This document shows, piece after piece, positions 26,162 to 35,107 of a stretch of DNA of 64,000 nucleotides. The notes below the pieces were generated by a model. The model was not told the DNA's origin. It saw only the letters and a program-made list of their open reading frames with translations, and made no database searches. The translations under genes and the position numbers were made by a program. Each line of letters starts with the position of its first letter. Position 1 is the stretch's first letter. Location of the stretch: assembly GCA_005473895.2 (NCBI GenBank), contig SRJI02000003.1, positions 62,001 to 126,000 on the forward strand, read 5' to 3'. The DNA comes from Carideicomes alvinocaridis (GTDB lineage: Bacteria; Pseudomonadota; Alphaproteobacteria; Rhodobacterales; Rhodobacteraceae).

Positions 26162-26178
26162 CCCTCCCGGGGGGAGGG
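26162..26178 (-). terminator. G+C-rich hairpin downstream of the ilvD-like gene
   Basis: CCCTCCC and GGGAGGG pair perfectly across GGG, 55 bases after the dehydratase stop. No T-run follows on the minus strand, so it may only stabilise the 3' end of the seven-gene transcript. Confidence 0.35.
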
Positions 26179-26232
26179 TCGGGCGCGGCACGGGCTGGTC
26201 GCCCGCGCCAGTCTCAATTCAGTCGCCTCGCC

Positions 26233-27933
26233 TCAGCAGACGTCGTCCGTGGTGTCCACGGCGCCGGAATGGGTCACGGCCCCGCGCTCGGCCCCCTGCA
26301 CGGTGGCGGCGTATTTCTCCAGCAGCCCGCCGAAACGCGGCGCCTTGGGCGCGGGACGGGCGGCGCGGCGTTGCTCCAGCACATCCTCCTCGACCTCCAG
26401 CGTCAGAGAGGCCACGTCCGGCCGCGCGTCGATGGAGATCATGTCGCCATCCTCGACCAATGAGATCGGTCCGCCCACGGCGGCCTCGGGCGAGGCATAG
26501 CCGATGCACATGCCGCGCGACGCGCCGGAGAAGCGGCCATCGGTGATCAGGGCCACCTTGGCCCCCATCCCCTGCCCGTAAAGCAGCGCGGTGATGCCCA
26601 GCATCTCCTTCATCCCCGGGGAGCCGCGCGGCCCCTCGCCGCGCACGATGATCACGTCACCCTCTTCGTAGGCGCGCGTCTCGATCGCCTTCTGGCAGTC
26701 GGTTTCCCCGTCGAAGACGCGGGCGCGGCCGCGGAATTCCAGCGCCGGGAGCCCCGCCACCTTGATCAGCGCGCCATCGGGGGCAAGGTTGCCCTTCAGC
26801 ACCACGAGTCCGCCGGTGGGCGCGATGGGCTTGGCCGAGGGATAGACCACCTTGCCGTCCGGATCGGGCAGGCCTGCCACGGCCTCCTCCAGCGTCTGGC
26901 CGGTCACGGTCAGCGCGGAGCCGTCCACGTGCCCACCCTTCAGCAGCTCGGCGAGGATCACCCCCGCGCCGCCGATCTCGTGCACGTCGCGGGCGAGGTA
27001 CTTGCCGCCGGGCGACAGGCTCGCGATCAGGGGCGTCCGCTGGAAGACCGCGGCGCAGTCGTCCATGGTGAAGGGGATGCCCGCCTCGTGCGCGATGGCC
27101 GGCAGATGCAGCGCGGCGTTGGTCGACCCGCCGGTGGCCGCGACCAGCGCGCAGGCATTCTCGATGGCCGCGCGCGTCACGATCTCGCGCGGGAGAGGCG
27201 CGTCGCCCGCAATCACCCGCATGATCGTCTGGCCCAGCTTGCGCAGCGCCGCGTGCCGCTCCACGTGGGCGGCGGGGATCATCGACAAACCGATGGGGGT
27301 CAGCCCCAGAGCCTCGCCCGCCATGCCCATGGTGTTGGCGGTGAATTGCCCCGCGCAGGAACCTTCGGTGGGGATGGAATGCTTCTGGTAGTCGCGCAGC
27401 TCTTCCTCGTCGGCCTCGCCCGCGATCATCCGGCCGATGGTCTCGAACGCGTCCAGCACGGTGACCTCGCGCCCCCGCACACGGCCGGGCAGCGCCGCGC
27501 CGCCATGCAGGAAAAGCCCCGGCGCGTTGACCCGCAGGATGCCCATCATCAGCCCCGGCAGGTTCTTGTCGCAGCCGCCGATGGCGATGATCCCGTCCCA
27601 CATGTGGGCGCGCATCGTCGCCTCCACGCTGTCGGCGATCAGCTCGCGCGAGATCAGCGAGAACCGCATCCCGGGATGCGCCATGGTCAGCCCGTCCGAG
27701 ACCGAGACCACCGGCGTCTCGTGCCCGTAGGCCCCTGCCCCGTAGAGCCCGGTCTTGACCAGCTCCGCCTGACCGCGCAGGCCCATGTTGCAGGGGCTCA
27801 TCTCGCCGCCGGTATGGGCCACGGCCACCTGCGGGCGCGCGATCTCCTCGTCGGACATGCCCATGCCGTGCAGGAAGGCGCGGGAATTGTCGCGCATCAG
27901 GGTGTTGTAGATGGTGGAAAATCTGCGCCGCAT
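26233..27933 (-). CDS. ilvD: IlvD/Edd-family dehydratase (dihydroxy-acid dehydratase-like)
   Basis: 566 residues. Cluster cysteines are Cys48 (SPCNMGL), Cys121 (GGCDKNLPG, with the metal-site Lys123) and one in EGSCAGQFTANTM. HPGMRFSLISRELIADS and DGRFSGASRGMCIG are typical. IlvD dehydrates dihydroxy-acids in valine/isoleucine synthesis, but paralogues dehydrate sugar acids. It starts 10 bp after dctM in a catabolic-looking operon, so a hydroxy- or sugar-acid role is possible; sequence alone leans to dihydroxy-acid dehydratase. Last gene of the operon. Confidence 0.88.
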   Translation of the reverse strand: MRRRFSTIYNTLMRDNSRAFLHGMGMSDEEIARPQVAVAHTGGEMSPCNMGLRGQAELVKTGLYGAGAYGHETPVVSVSDGLTMAHPGMRFSLISRELIADSVEATMRAHMWDGIIAIGGCDKNLPGLMMGILRVNAPGLFLHGGAALPGRVRGREVTVLDAFETIGRMIAGEADEEELRDYQKHSIPTEGSCAGQFTANTMGMAGEALGLTPIGLSMIPAAHVERHAALRKLGQTIMRVIAGDAPLPREIVTRAAIENACALVAATGGSTNAALHLPAIAHEAGIPFTMDDCAAVFQRTPLIASLSPGGKYLARDVHEIGGAGVILAELLKGGHVDGSALTVTGQTLEEAVAGLPDPDGKVVYPSAKPIAPTGGLVVLKGNLAPDGALIKVAGLPALEFRGRARVFDGETDCQKAIETRAYEEGDVIIVRGEGPRGSPGMKEMLGITALLYGQGMGAKVALITDGRFSGASRGMCIGYASPEAAVGGPISLVEDGDMISIDARPDVASLTLEVEEDVLEQRRAARPAPKAPRFGGLLEKYAATVQGAERGAVTHSGAVDTTDDVC

Positions 27934-27943
27934 GGCCCGTCCT

Positions 27944-29242
27944 CTATTTCATCGTATGGGGAAGCCATAGCACCAGCCCCGGCAGGGCCACCAGAAGGAT
28001 CAACCGCAGGATGTCGGCGCCGACGAAGGGCAGCACGCCCCGGAAGATCGTGGGCAGCGAGATACCCCTTGCGATGGAATTGATGACGAAGACGTTCATC
28101 CCCACCGGCGGCGTGATCAGCCCCAGCTCCACGGTCATGACGATGACGACGCCGAACCAGATCGGGTCGAAGCCCAGCTGCATGACCACCGGGTAGACGA
28201 TGGGCACCAGCAGGATGATCATCGCCATCGCGTCGAGGATGCAGCCCATCAGCACGAAGAACACCAGGATCAGCGCCAGCGTGCCGTAGCTGCCGATGTC
28301 CAGCGCGACGAGCCAGGCGGTGATCTTCTGCGGGCTTTGCGTGACGGCCAGGAAATAGCCGAACAGCATGGCCCCCACGAGGATCGTGTAGATTGACACC
28401 GAGGTGCGCAGCGCCTCGACCAGGCTGTCGAGCAGGTTGCGGGCGTTCAGCCGTCCGCGCAGCACGCCGATCAGCCCGGTCAGGAAGGACCCGACAGCCG
28501 CCGCCTCGGTCGCCGTGGCGAAGCCGAAATAGATCGAGCCGATGATCGCCACGAACAGCAGCATCACCGCCCAGATGCCCCGCAGCGAGCGCAGCGCCTC
28601 GCGCAGGTTGAACCGCTCGCCCGCTGGCAGACGATGGCCATAGGCCAGCCGCACCGCGCCCATATACATCACAATGGCCAGCAGCCCGGGCACCATGCCC
28701 GCGATGAAGAGCTTGCCGATATCCTGCTCGGTGATGAAGCCGTAGACCGCCAGCACCACCGAGGGCGGGATCAGGATGCCCAGCGTGCCGCCCGCGGCGA
28801 TCACCCCGGTGGAAACCTCGTCGGGGTAGTCCGCGCGTTTCATCTCGGGCAGTGCGATCTTGGACATGGTGGCGGCGGTGGCGACCGAGCTGCCGCAGAT
28901 CGCGGCGAAGCCGGCGCAGGCGCCGATGGTCGACATGGCCATGCCGCCCTTGAGGTGGCCGAACCAGTGGTTGCCGGCTCGGAACAGCTCGCGCGACATG
29001 CCGGAATTGGTGGCCAGCACCCCCATCAGCACGAAGAAGGGGATGAGCGACAGGTTGAAGTCGGTGATGGTGCGGATGGGCGACTGGGCCAGCAGGTTGA
29101 GCGCCGGGCCGGTGCCCGCCACCCCCGCGAAACCGCCGATCCCGACGAGGCCCATGGCGATGCCCACCGGGACCCGCAGCAGCATCATGGCAAAGAGAGC
29201 GCCGAAGCCGAGCGCGGCCAGCGTGTCGGGAGAAAGTGTCAT
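27944..29242 (-). CDS. dctM: TRAP transporter large permease DctM
   Basis: 432 residues, about 12 membrane segments. DctM loops are visible: IPFFVLMGVLATNSG, FAAICGSSVATAATMSKIALPEM, GTLGILIPPSVVLAVYG and ITPPVGMNVFVINSIA. It forms the ion-coupled channel of a tripartite importer with the DctQ and DctP proteins encoded upstream. It overlaps dctQ by 4 bp and leaves 10 bp to the ilvD-like gene. Confidence 0.95.
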   Translation of the reverse strand: MTLSPDTLAALGFGALFAMMLLRVPVGIAMGLVGIGGFAGVAGTGPALNLLAQSPIRTITDFNLSLIPFFVLMGVLATNSGMSRELFRAGNHWFGHLKGGMAMSTIGACAGFAAICGSSVATAATMSKIALPEMKRADYPDEVSTGVIAAGGTLGILIPPSVVLAVYGFITEQDIGKLFIAGMVPGLLAIVMYMGAVRLAYGHRLPAGERFNLREALRSLRGIWAVMLLFVAIIGSIYFGFATATEAAAVGSFLTGLIGVLRGRLNARNLLDSLVEALRTSVSIYTILVGAMLFGYFLAVTQSPQKITAWLVALDIGSYGTLALILVFFVLMGCILDAMAMIILLVPIVYPVVMQLGFDPIWFGVVIVMTVELGLITPPVGMNVFVINSIARGISLPTIFRGVLPFVGADILRLILLVALPGLVLWLPHTMK

Positions 29243-29769
29243 TCGGCATACTCCTCCGGCCGGTCGGCCGGGTCGAAATGGTCAAGGCTGCTGCGGCCGG
29301 AAACGACGATCAGCAGCCGCGCGAGGATCGCCGGAACGGAGACCACGAAGCCCAGCCAGATCAGCCCCATGAAGGGCCAGACCGGCAGCCGCAGGTCCAT
29401 GGTGGATTCGTTGCTCAGCCCCGCGCTTTCCACGCGGGCGAACATCATCCAGACCAGCAGGCAGGTGAAGATCAGCAGCACGGTCCAGGCAAAGCTGTCG
29501 ACCCAGCGGCGCAGCTTGGGGTGCAGCACCTCGGCGATCAGGTCGACCTTGATGTGCGAGCCGCGATAGCCGACCGAGGCGAAACCCCAGGCGATGGCGG
29601 CGGCCAGCAGCAGCCGCGACAGGTCGAAGGCGTCCGGAAGGGGCCATGCGAAAAGATAGCGCCCGGCGGCCGAGGCCACCACAAGCACCGTGATCAGCGC
29701 CATCAGCACGCCCGCCACCTTCTCGATGGCCAGGGCAAGCCGGTCCAGCGCCCGCTGCAATCGCTGCAT
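29239..29769 (-). CDS. dctQ: TRAP transporter small permease DctQ
   Basis: 176 residues with four membrane segments. The pattern after the second, WGFASVGYRGSHIKVDLIAEVL, is the usual DctQ motif, and PVWPFMGLIWLGFVVSVPAI is the last segment. It is the membrane partner of DctM (4-bp overlap). A 69-bp spacer with a strong hairpin separates it from dctP. Confidence 0.93.
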   Translation of the reverse strand: MQRLQRALDRLALAIEKVAGVLMALITVLVVASAAGRYLFAWPLPDAFDLSRLLLAAAIAWGFASVGYRGSHIKVDLIAEVLHPKLRRWVDSFAWTVLLIFTCLLVWMMFARVESAGLSNESTMDLRLPVWPFMGLIWLGFVVSVPAILARLLIVVSGRSSLDHFDPADRPEEYAE

Positions 29770-29793
29770 GTCTTTCCTCCCTCCCGACAGGAA

Positions 29794-29819
29794 GGGCGCG
29801 CGGCCGGAACCGCGCGCCC
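29794..29819 (-). other. Intercistronic hairpin between dctP and dctQ
   Basis: GGGCGCGCGG and CCGCGCGCCC pair perfectly over 10 bp with a 6-base loop. No T-run follows, and dctQ starts 25 bases later. Such stems after solute-binding-protein genes can protect the upstream message and so raise the binding protein over the permease. Confidence 0.65.
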
Positions 29820-29838
29820 CCGTTTCACGTCATCCGGA

Positions 29839-30843
29839 TCAGAACCTTGCGTCGTTCTCTTCCAGCAGGTCCACGTAGGTCTTGTAGATCTCGTCGGCAT
29901 CCGCGCCGACCTCGTTCTTCCACTCGTCGAGCAGCGGCGCGGCGGCGTCGCGCCATTGCTGCAGCTCGTCCTCGGTCGGCTCGTAGAGCGTGTCGCCGGC
30001 CTCGATGGCCTTCTCGCGGCCCGCGGCCTCGAATTCCGCCCAGCCTTCGGAGAAGCGCTGCGACCATTCCGGGGTGCAATGCTCGTCCATCACCTTCTTC
30101 AGGTCGTCCGGCAGGCCCTCGTACTTGGCCTTGTTGATCAGCATGAGCTGGGCCGAGACGTAGAAGGGCATGTCGAGGTGATAGGGCGTCTCCTCGTTGA
30201 TGCCGAAGACGAACATCGACCCCCAGGGGAAGGTGATCGCGTCCGCGGTGCCGTTGGCGATGGCCTCGCGCGCCTCGGGGGCGGGCACCTGCACCGGCGC
30301 GCCGCCCAGCATGGAGACGAAGCGCGACATGGTGGCGTGGGCCGGCCGAACGGCCATGCCATCGATGTCGCCGGGCACTTTCACCTGCGTCTTGGAGTGC
30401 AGCGTGCCGGGGTCATGCGGGTTGGCGAGGCAGAACTTGACGTCGCTCATCTCTTCCTCGGCGATGGGCGCGTACCATTCGTGCATGGCCTTGGCGCCGC
30501 GCGGGGCGTTGTCCATGTGGAACGGGATCTCGATCAGCGAATAGATCGGGAAACGGCCCGCCTGGTAGCCCGGGTTGACGTAGCCAATGTCGGCAATGCC
30601 GTCGCGGGTCATGTCGTAATGGTCGGGCGCGGCGCCGAGCTGCTGGGCCGGGAACACCTGGAAGTCGATGCGGCCGTCGGACGCTTCCTTGATGGAATCC
30701 ATCCACTCGGTCATGCCCATGGTCTGGACCGGGTGCGTCGGCGGCAGCCAGTGGGCCAGCCGGAAGGTGACCTCCTGCGCGGACGCGCCGGTCACGGAGA
30801 TGGCCGTCAGGGCCGTTGCTGCGAGCAGGTGCTTGAGATTCAT
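29839..30843 (-). CDS. dctP: TRAP transporter solute-binding protein DctP
   Basis: 334 residues, periplasmic, with a signal peptide cleaved near GASAQ (residue 22). The mature part starts EVTFRLAHWLPPTHPVQT. GMAVRPAHATMSRFVSMLGG contains the Arg that usually holds a substrate carboxylate, and ANGTADAITFPW is also typical. It is downstream of a tannase/feruloyl-esterase-like gene by 48 bp. The substrate is probably an organic acid, possibly aromatic; TRAP proteins for hydroxycinnamates are known, but this assignment is inference. Confidence 0.93.
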   Translation of the reverse strand: MNLKHLLAATALTAISVTGASAQEVTFRLAHWLPPTHPVQTMGMTEWMDSIKEASDGRIDFQVFPAQQLGAAPDHYDMTRDGIADIGYVNPGYQAGRFPIYSLIEIPFHMDNAPRGAKAMHEWYAPIAEEEMSDVKFCLANPHDPGTLHSKTQVKVPGDIDGMAVRPAHATMSRFVSMLGGAPVQVPAPEAREAIANGTADAITFPWGSMFVFGINEETPYHLDMPFYVSAQLMLINKAKYEGLPDDLKKVMDEHCTPEWSQRFSEGWAEFEAAGREKAIEAGDTLYEPTEDELQQWRDAAAPLLDEWKNEVGADADEIYKTYVDLLEENDARF

Positions 30844-30891
30844 AGTATGTCCTCCCTTGAATCCTCGTCGTTCACATTGGTGCATGGCGCC

Positions 30892-32478
30892 TTACGGCGT
30901 CACGCAGGTAAATTCCTGGTCCTCCCCGGAGCCGTCTGCCCCGTCCCCGTCCTCGGGCGCGGCATGGGCCGGATGCGGGCAGAGCGGCCGGGTCACCGGA
31001 GCCTCGGCGCCCGGCGGCGTGCCGCTGGCCTCGATCGCTTCCGGTGCCTCGCCGTTCTCCACCCAGTCGATCAGCGGGCTCAGCGCGTCGAAACTTGTCA
31101 GGCCGGCGCCGCCTCCGCAATGGTGAACTCCGGGTGTGAGGTAGAGACGTGCGAAATCCTCGACCTCCGTGTCGCCCATGTCGTCGCGCAGGGTGTCGAA
31201 CCAGCCGGCGATCCGCGCGGTGGAAAAGGCCGGGTCGGCCGTGCCGTGCCAGACGATCAGCTTGCCGCCCTTGTCGGCGAAGGCGTCATAGTCGGTGGAG
31301 GTCGCGGCAAAGAGCGGCGCCGCCTCCTGCAGGAAGTCGCGGTCGTCGATGTCGAAGGTCATCGCGTCGAAATCCGGCCGCGGCGGGGTGGAGCCCACGA
31401 GCCGCATCCAGTCCTTCTGGAACATGCCGCCGCGCGCGCTGGTCTCCGGGCCCGGCCGGCCGCCCACGATCCAGGCCCGCCAGCCGCTCGGGCCGTCGAT
31501 CCCCGCCAGCGACCAGCCGGGATAGACCAGGTTGCCCTCGCCGTCCTTCGGCCCCTGCTGGATCTTCTTGAGCGCATCCACCTGCCCTTCGCTGAGGCAC
31601 TGGTTGCTCTCGCCCTCACCGCATTGCAGCGCGGCCGGGTCGAAGCTGCATTGCAGCGGCGCCATGACCAGCCCGTCCTCGGCGCCGTCGGCCCCGTCGC
31701 ATTCCGCGATCGCGGCCTGCGAGATCATCGCCAGCTCGTCATCGCTGAAGGTGGCGGAGATGTCGCCGCCGGTCTCGGCCTCGGCCAGGTCCTTGAGCAC
31801 CTTGGTGTTCCAGTTCCAGGCGATCACGCTGGGCGTCAGGTCGAAGGCCGGGGCCCCGGCCAGCACGCCGTCGAAATATTGCGGGTAGCGCACGGCCGCG
31901 ACCATGCCTTGCCGCCCGCCATTGGAGCAGCCCATGAAATAGGAATGGTGCGGCATCTCTCCGTAGAAGCGGCGCATCAGGTCGCGCGACCGCTCGGCGG
32001 TCAGCTTGGCGGAGTTGTAGCCGTTGTCGACCCGTGCCTTCTGGTCGAGACCCCACCAGCCGTCCACCGGGCTGTCGCCGGTATGGCCCGCATCGGTGGA
32101 GGCCACGGCGATGCCACGCGCCAGCGCGGTATCCTCGGGCTTGGTCCGGTCGATCACGCCGGTCGCGGGGCGGACCGCGCCGTCCCAGCCGCCGCCGCCC
32201 TGCATGACGAAGCGGCCGGACCAATCCTCTGGCATGCGCAGCTCGAAGCCGGTGCCGTATTGCCGCCCGCCCACGCCGATCCGCGGCTCGATCACCCCGC
32301 GCACGAGGCAATGGGCCGGCAGGCCATCCGCGGCGGGCTGCATTGCCGCCTCGGAGACGATGGTGTCATGCGCCGCCACGCCCGCGAGCGCCGCGCAGGC
32401 ATCCGTACCGTCCTGCGCCAGCGCCGGGGCGGCCAGCGTCATCGCCAGCAGGCTGGCCGTACTTGTCCGTCCGATCAT
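30892..32478 (-). CDS. Tannase/feruloyl esterase family hydrolase (exported)
   Basis: 528 residues, alpha/beta hydrolase. The signal peptide runs to about residue 21 (APALAQ). The family CS-D-HC arrangement is visible: Cys184-Ser185 in GCSNGGRQG (nucleophile), and near the C-terminus VHHCGGG with the catalytic His followed by Cys, which forms a disulphide with Cys184. The calcium-loop region and lid domain lie between. Family members release gallate or hydroxycinnamates from esters, or hydrolyse MHET. Export, a CoA ligase and crotonase upstream and a TRAP importer downstream suggest hydrolysis outside the membrane followed by acid uptake. Confidence 0.88.
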   Translation of the reverse strand: MIGRTSTASLLAMTLAAPALAQDGTDACAALAGVAAHDTIVSEAAMQPAADGLPAHCLVRGVIEPRIGVGGRQYGTGFELRMPEDWSGRFVMQGGGGWDGAVRPATGVIDRTKPEDTALARGIAVASTDAGHTGDSPVDGWWGLDQKARVDNGYNSAKLTAERSRDLMRRFYGEMPHHSYFMGCSNGGRQGMVAAVRYPQYFDGVLAGAPAFDLTPSVIAWNWNTKVLKDLAEAETGGDISATFSDDELAMISQAAIAECDGADGAEDGLVMAPLQCSFDPAALQCGEGESNQCLSEGQVDALKKIQQGPKDGEGNLVYPGWSLAGIDGPSGWRAWIVGGRPGPETSARGGMFQKDWMRLVGSTPPRPDFDAMTFDIDDRDFLQEAAPLFAATSTDYDAFADKGGKLIVWHGTADPAFSTARIAGWFDTLRDDMGDTEVEDFARLYLTPGVHHCGGGAGLTSFDALSPLIDWVENGEAPEAIEASGTPPGAEAPVTRPLCPHPAHAAPEDGDGADGSGEDQEFTCVTP

Positions 32479-32535
32479 CCTTCACTCCTCCCTTGTCGTC
32501 CGGCGCGCCCCCTCCTCCGGGCCGCGGCGGACGGT

Positions 32536-33342
32536 TCAGCGCCCGGAATAGACCGGGTCGCGTTTCTCCATGAAGGCGCGGGGGCCTTCACGGGCATCCT
32601 CCGACGCCATGACGCGATCCTTCGCCGCGTCCTCCAGCGCATAGCCCTCGTCCAGCGGGCGGCCCGTGGCCTCCAGCACCGTGCGCTTGATCTCGCGCAG
32701 CGCCAGCGGGCCGTTGGCGGCGATGCGGTGGGCCATCTTCATGGTCTCCTCCATCAGCCGTTCGGCGGGGACCACGCGGTTGACCAGCCCCATCTCGCGC
32801 GCACGCTCCGCGTCGAGCGTGCCGCCGGTCATCAGCATCTCCATCGCCACCGCCTGCGGCACCTGCCGCGGCAGCCGGGTCAGCGCGCCGGCAAAGGGGA
32901 TGAGCCCGCGGCGCGCCTCGGGCAGGCCGAAGGTGGCATGGGGCGCGGCGAGGCGGATGTCGGTTGCCAGCAGGGTCTCCAGCCCGCCGGCCAGGCAATG
33001 GCCGTTCACCGCGGCGATCAGCGGCTTTTCCATGCGGAAGCGGCGGAGCGACGAGCGGTCCATCACCTCCGGATCCTCCAGCACACGGCGGTCCCACTCG
33101 GTCTCGGGCTGGCGCGCGCTGGTCATCAGGGGCAGCATCAGGCCAAGATCGCCGCCCGAGCAGAAGGATTTCTCCCCCGCCCCGGTCAGCACGCAGACCC
33201 TCAGCGCCTCGTCCGCCTCGAAGGCGGTGAAGGCGTCCGCCAGCCGGCAGGCGACCTCGGGCGAGATGGCGTTATGCGCCTCGGGCCGGTTCAGGACCAG
33301 CCGCAGGACATGGCCGTCACGCTCTTCCAGAAGCACGCTCAT
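32536..33342 (-). CDS. Enoyl-CoA hydratase/isomerase family protein (crotonase)
   Basis: 268 residues. RPEAHNAIS, EKSFCSGGDL (first oxyanion-hole strand) and NGHCLAGGLE (second) are standard crotonase motifs. GLPEARRGLIP provides the acidic residue at one of the two usual catalytic positions. It hydrates or isomerises an enoyl-CoA; in the setting of the adjacent ligase the substrate may be an aryl- or alkyl-acrylyl-CoA. ATG at 33342 overlaps the ligase stop by 4 bp. The last residues (DPVYSGR) are normal for the family. Confidence 0.92.
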   Translation of the reverse strand: MSVLLEERDGHVLRLVLNRPEAHNAISPEVACRLADAFTAFEADEALRVCVLTGAGEKSFCSGGDLGLMLPLMTSARQPETEWDRRVLEDPEVMDRSSLRRFRMEKPLIAAVNGHCLAGGLETLLATDIRLAAPHATFGLPEARRGLIPFAGALTRLPRQVPQAVAMEMLMTGGTLDAERAREMGLVNRVVPAERLMEETMKMAHRIAANGPLALREIKRTVLEATGRPLDEGYALEDAAKDRVMASEDAREGPRAFMEKRDPVYSGR

Positions 33343-34988
33343 GCCGCGCTCTCCGCGACGCGTTTGGCCGCGGTCTCGCGCAGCTCGACCTTGCGGATCT
33401 TGCCGTTGGCGGTCTGCGGGAAGGCGTCGGTCAGCTCCACGTATTTCGGCAGCTTGTGCCGGGCGAGCCCCTCGCGGCAAAAGTCGCGCACGATCTGCGG
33501 ATCCAGCGTCGCGCCGGGTCGCGGGATGACGAAGGCGAATATCTCCTCCCCCATCTGCGGATCGGGCACGCCCACCACCTGCGCGTCCGAGATGTCGGGA
33601 TGGGTCATCAGGAACGCCTCGATCTCGGCCGGATAGACGTTTTCGCCGCCCCGGATCAGCATGTCCTTGATCCGGCCAACGATCCGCAGGTAACCGCCCT
33701 CGTCCAGCACGGCGAGGTCGCCGGATTTCAGCCAGCCCTCAGCATCCAGTGTCTCGGCCGTCTTCTCCGGCATGTCGAAATAGCCTGCGGTCGTCAGGTA
33801 GCCGCGGATCATCAGCTCGCCCGATTCTCCCAGCGGGACGGGGTCGCGCGTCTCGGGGTCGACCACCTTGATCTCGGTATGCGGCAGCGGCGTGCCGGCG
33901 GTGGCGATCTGGGTCTCGAAATCGTCCGACGGCTCGGTCTGGGTGATGATCGGCGAGCATTCGGTCATGCCCATGATGATCATCGGATCGGTGCCCACCT
34001 GCTCCTTCATGCGCCGCATGAGTGAGGGCGGAATATCCGTGCCGCCGACGAAGCAGATCCGCCAGGAAGACAGGTCGCGGTCCGGCATGGAGGGCTCTTC
34101 CAGCATCCGGATCAGCATGGTGGGCACGGAATTGGTGACCGTGCCGCGATGCTTCTCGATCTGCTCCAGCATCTTCTCGGCGTCGAAGGCCGACAGCCCC
34201 ACGTGGCAGCCGCCGACGGCGAGCATGCCCATGACGTTGCAGACGCAGCCTGCCGTGTGGAAGAACGGCATGGCGCTGACCAGCCGGTCCTCGGGGCGGA
34301 AGCCCGCGCGCAGGGCCATGAGACGCCCGTTATTGACGGTGGAGCGATGGGTGAGCATCGCGCCCTTGGGGTTCCCGGTCGTGCCCGACGTGTACTGGAT
34401 CTGCACGATGTCGCCGGGCTTCACACCTGCCTGCCGCTCGGCCAGCGCCTCGGCGTTCACCTTGTCGGCCATCGCCTCCACCTCGGCAAAGGCGGGGGCG
34501 TCGGGCAGGTCGCCCTCGCCCATCCGGGCGACGCGGCTCAGCCCCGGCAGCCGGGACCGGATCGCAGTGATCGCCGCGGCCAGGTCGTAGTTGCGGTAGC
34601 CGCAGACGGTGAAAAGCGCCGAGGACCGGCTTTGCCGCAGGACATAGTCCAGCTCGGATTCGCGCAGCGCCGGGTTCACGGTGACCAGCGTCGCGCCCAC
34701 CTTGGCCAGCGCGTATTCCAGCAGCACCCATTCCGGCGCGTTGGGCGACAGGACCGCCACGCGGTCGCCTGCCGCCACGCCCCAGGCCATCAGCCCGCGG
34801 GCCAGCCGGTCGGCGCGGGCTTTCATCTCCGCCCAGCTCCAGTGAACGCCGAATTCGTCGAAGATCAGCGCGGGCGCCTCGCCGCGCGCCGCCGCCTGTT
34901 CGTCGAGCGCATCGCCCAGCGTGATTTCCCGCAATGCGGGGCCGCTGCCGTCCGCCTCCCAGACGGACAGGTTGGATGACAAACCCAT
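33339..34988 (-). CDS. Acyl-CoA synthetase (AMP-forming ligase)
   Basis: 549 residues, ANL superfamily. The phosphate loop is YTSGTTGNPKGAML, the A5 motif GMTECSPI, the hinge KSGDLAVLDEGGYLRIVGR with IKDMLIRGGENVYPAEIE, and the catalytic C-terminal Lys is in TANGKIRKVELRE. It activates a carboxylic acid to its CoA thioester via an adenylate. First gene of the seven-gene operon, divergent from the MarR gene, whose operator lies in between. Broadly medium/long-chain-like; feruloyl- or coumaroyl-type specificity is suggested only by context. Confidence 0.93.
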   Translation of the reverse strand: MGLSSNLSVWEADGSGPALREITLGDALDEQAAARGEAPALIFDEFGVHWSWAEMKARADRLARGLMAWGVAAGDRVAVLSPNAPEWVLLEYALAKVGATLVTVNPALRESELDYVLRQSRSSALFTVCGYRNYDLAAAITAIRSRLPGLSRVARMGEGDLPDAPAFAEVEAMADKVNAEALAERQAGVKPGDIVQIQYTSGTTGNPKGAMLTHRSTVNNGRLMALRAGFRPEDRLVSAMPFFHTAGCVCNVMGMLAVGGCHVGLSAFDAEKMLEQIEKHRGTVTNSVPTMLIRMLEEPSMPDRDLSSWRICFVGGTDIPPSLMRRMKEQVGTDPMIIMGMTECSPIITQTEPSDDFETQIATAGTPLPHTEIKVVDPETRDPVPLGESGELMIRGYLTTAGYFDMPEKTAETLDAEGWLKSGDLAVLDEGGYLRIVGRIKDMLIRGGENVYPAEIEAFLMTHPDISDAQVVGVPDPQMGEEIFAFVIPRPGATLDPQIVRDFCREGLARHKLPKYVELTDAFPQTANGKIRKVELRETAAKRVAESAA

Positions 34989-35051
34989 GTCCCCTCCCTC
35001 GAAACATGTGGACCATCGACCGCCTTCCCGCCTAGTATGGGTCGGCGTCGA

Positions 35052-35071
35052 ATTGTTCGCCTTCGAACTAT
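35052..35071. promoter_or_regulatory. Probable MarR operator
   Basis: ATTGTTCG-CCTT-CGAACTAT is an inverted repeat with 7 of 8 arm positions matching (GTTCG/CGAAC exact), 20 bp in all, the usual MarR-family size. It lies between the ligase start (34988) and the MarR start (35108), so one bound dimer could control both directions. Confidence 0.7.
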
Positions 35072-35107
35072 ATGGACGGATCGCGGCCTGTCAATGGGCC
35101 TTGGAAC

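Noticed and set aside
29236-33636. Plus-strand open frame of about 1466 codons across the dctQ-crotonase region
   Set aside because: It spans several real minus-strand genes and their spacers, with low-complexity composition. Artefact of third-position G/C.
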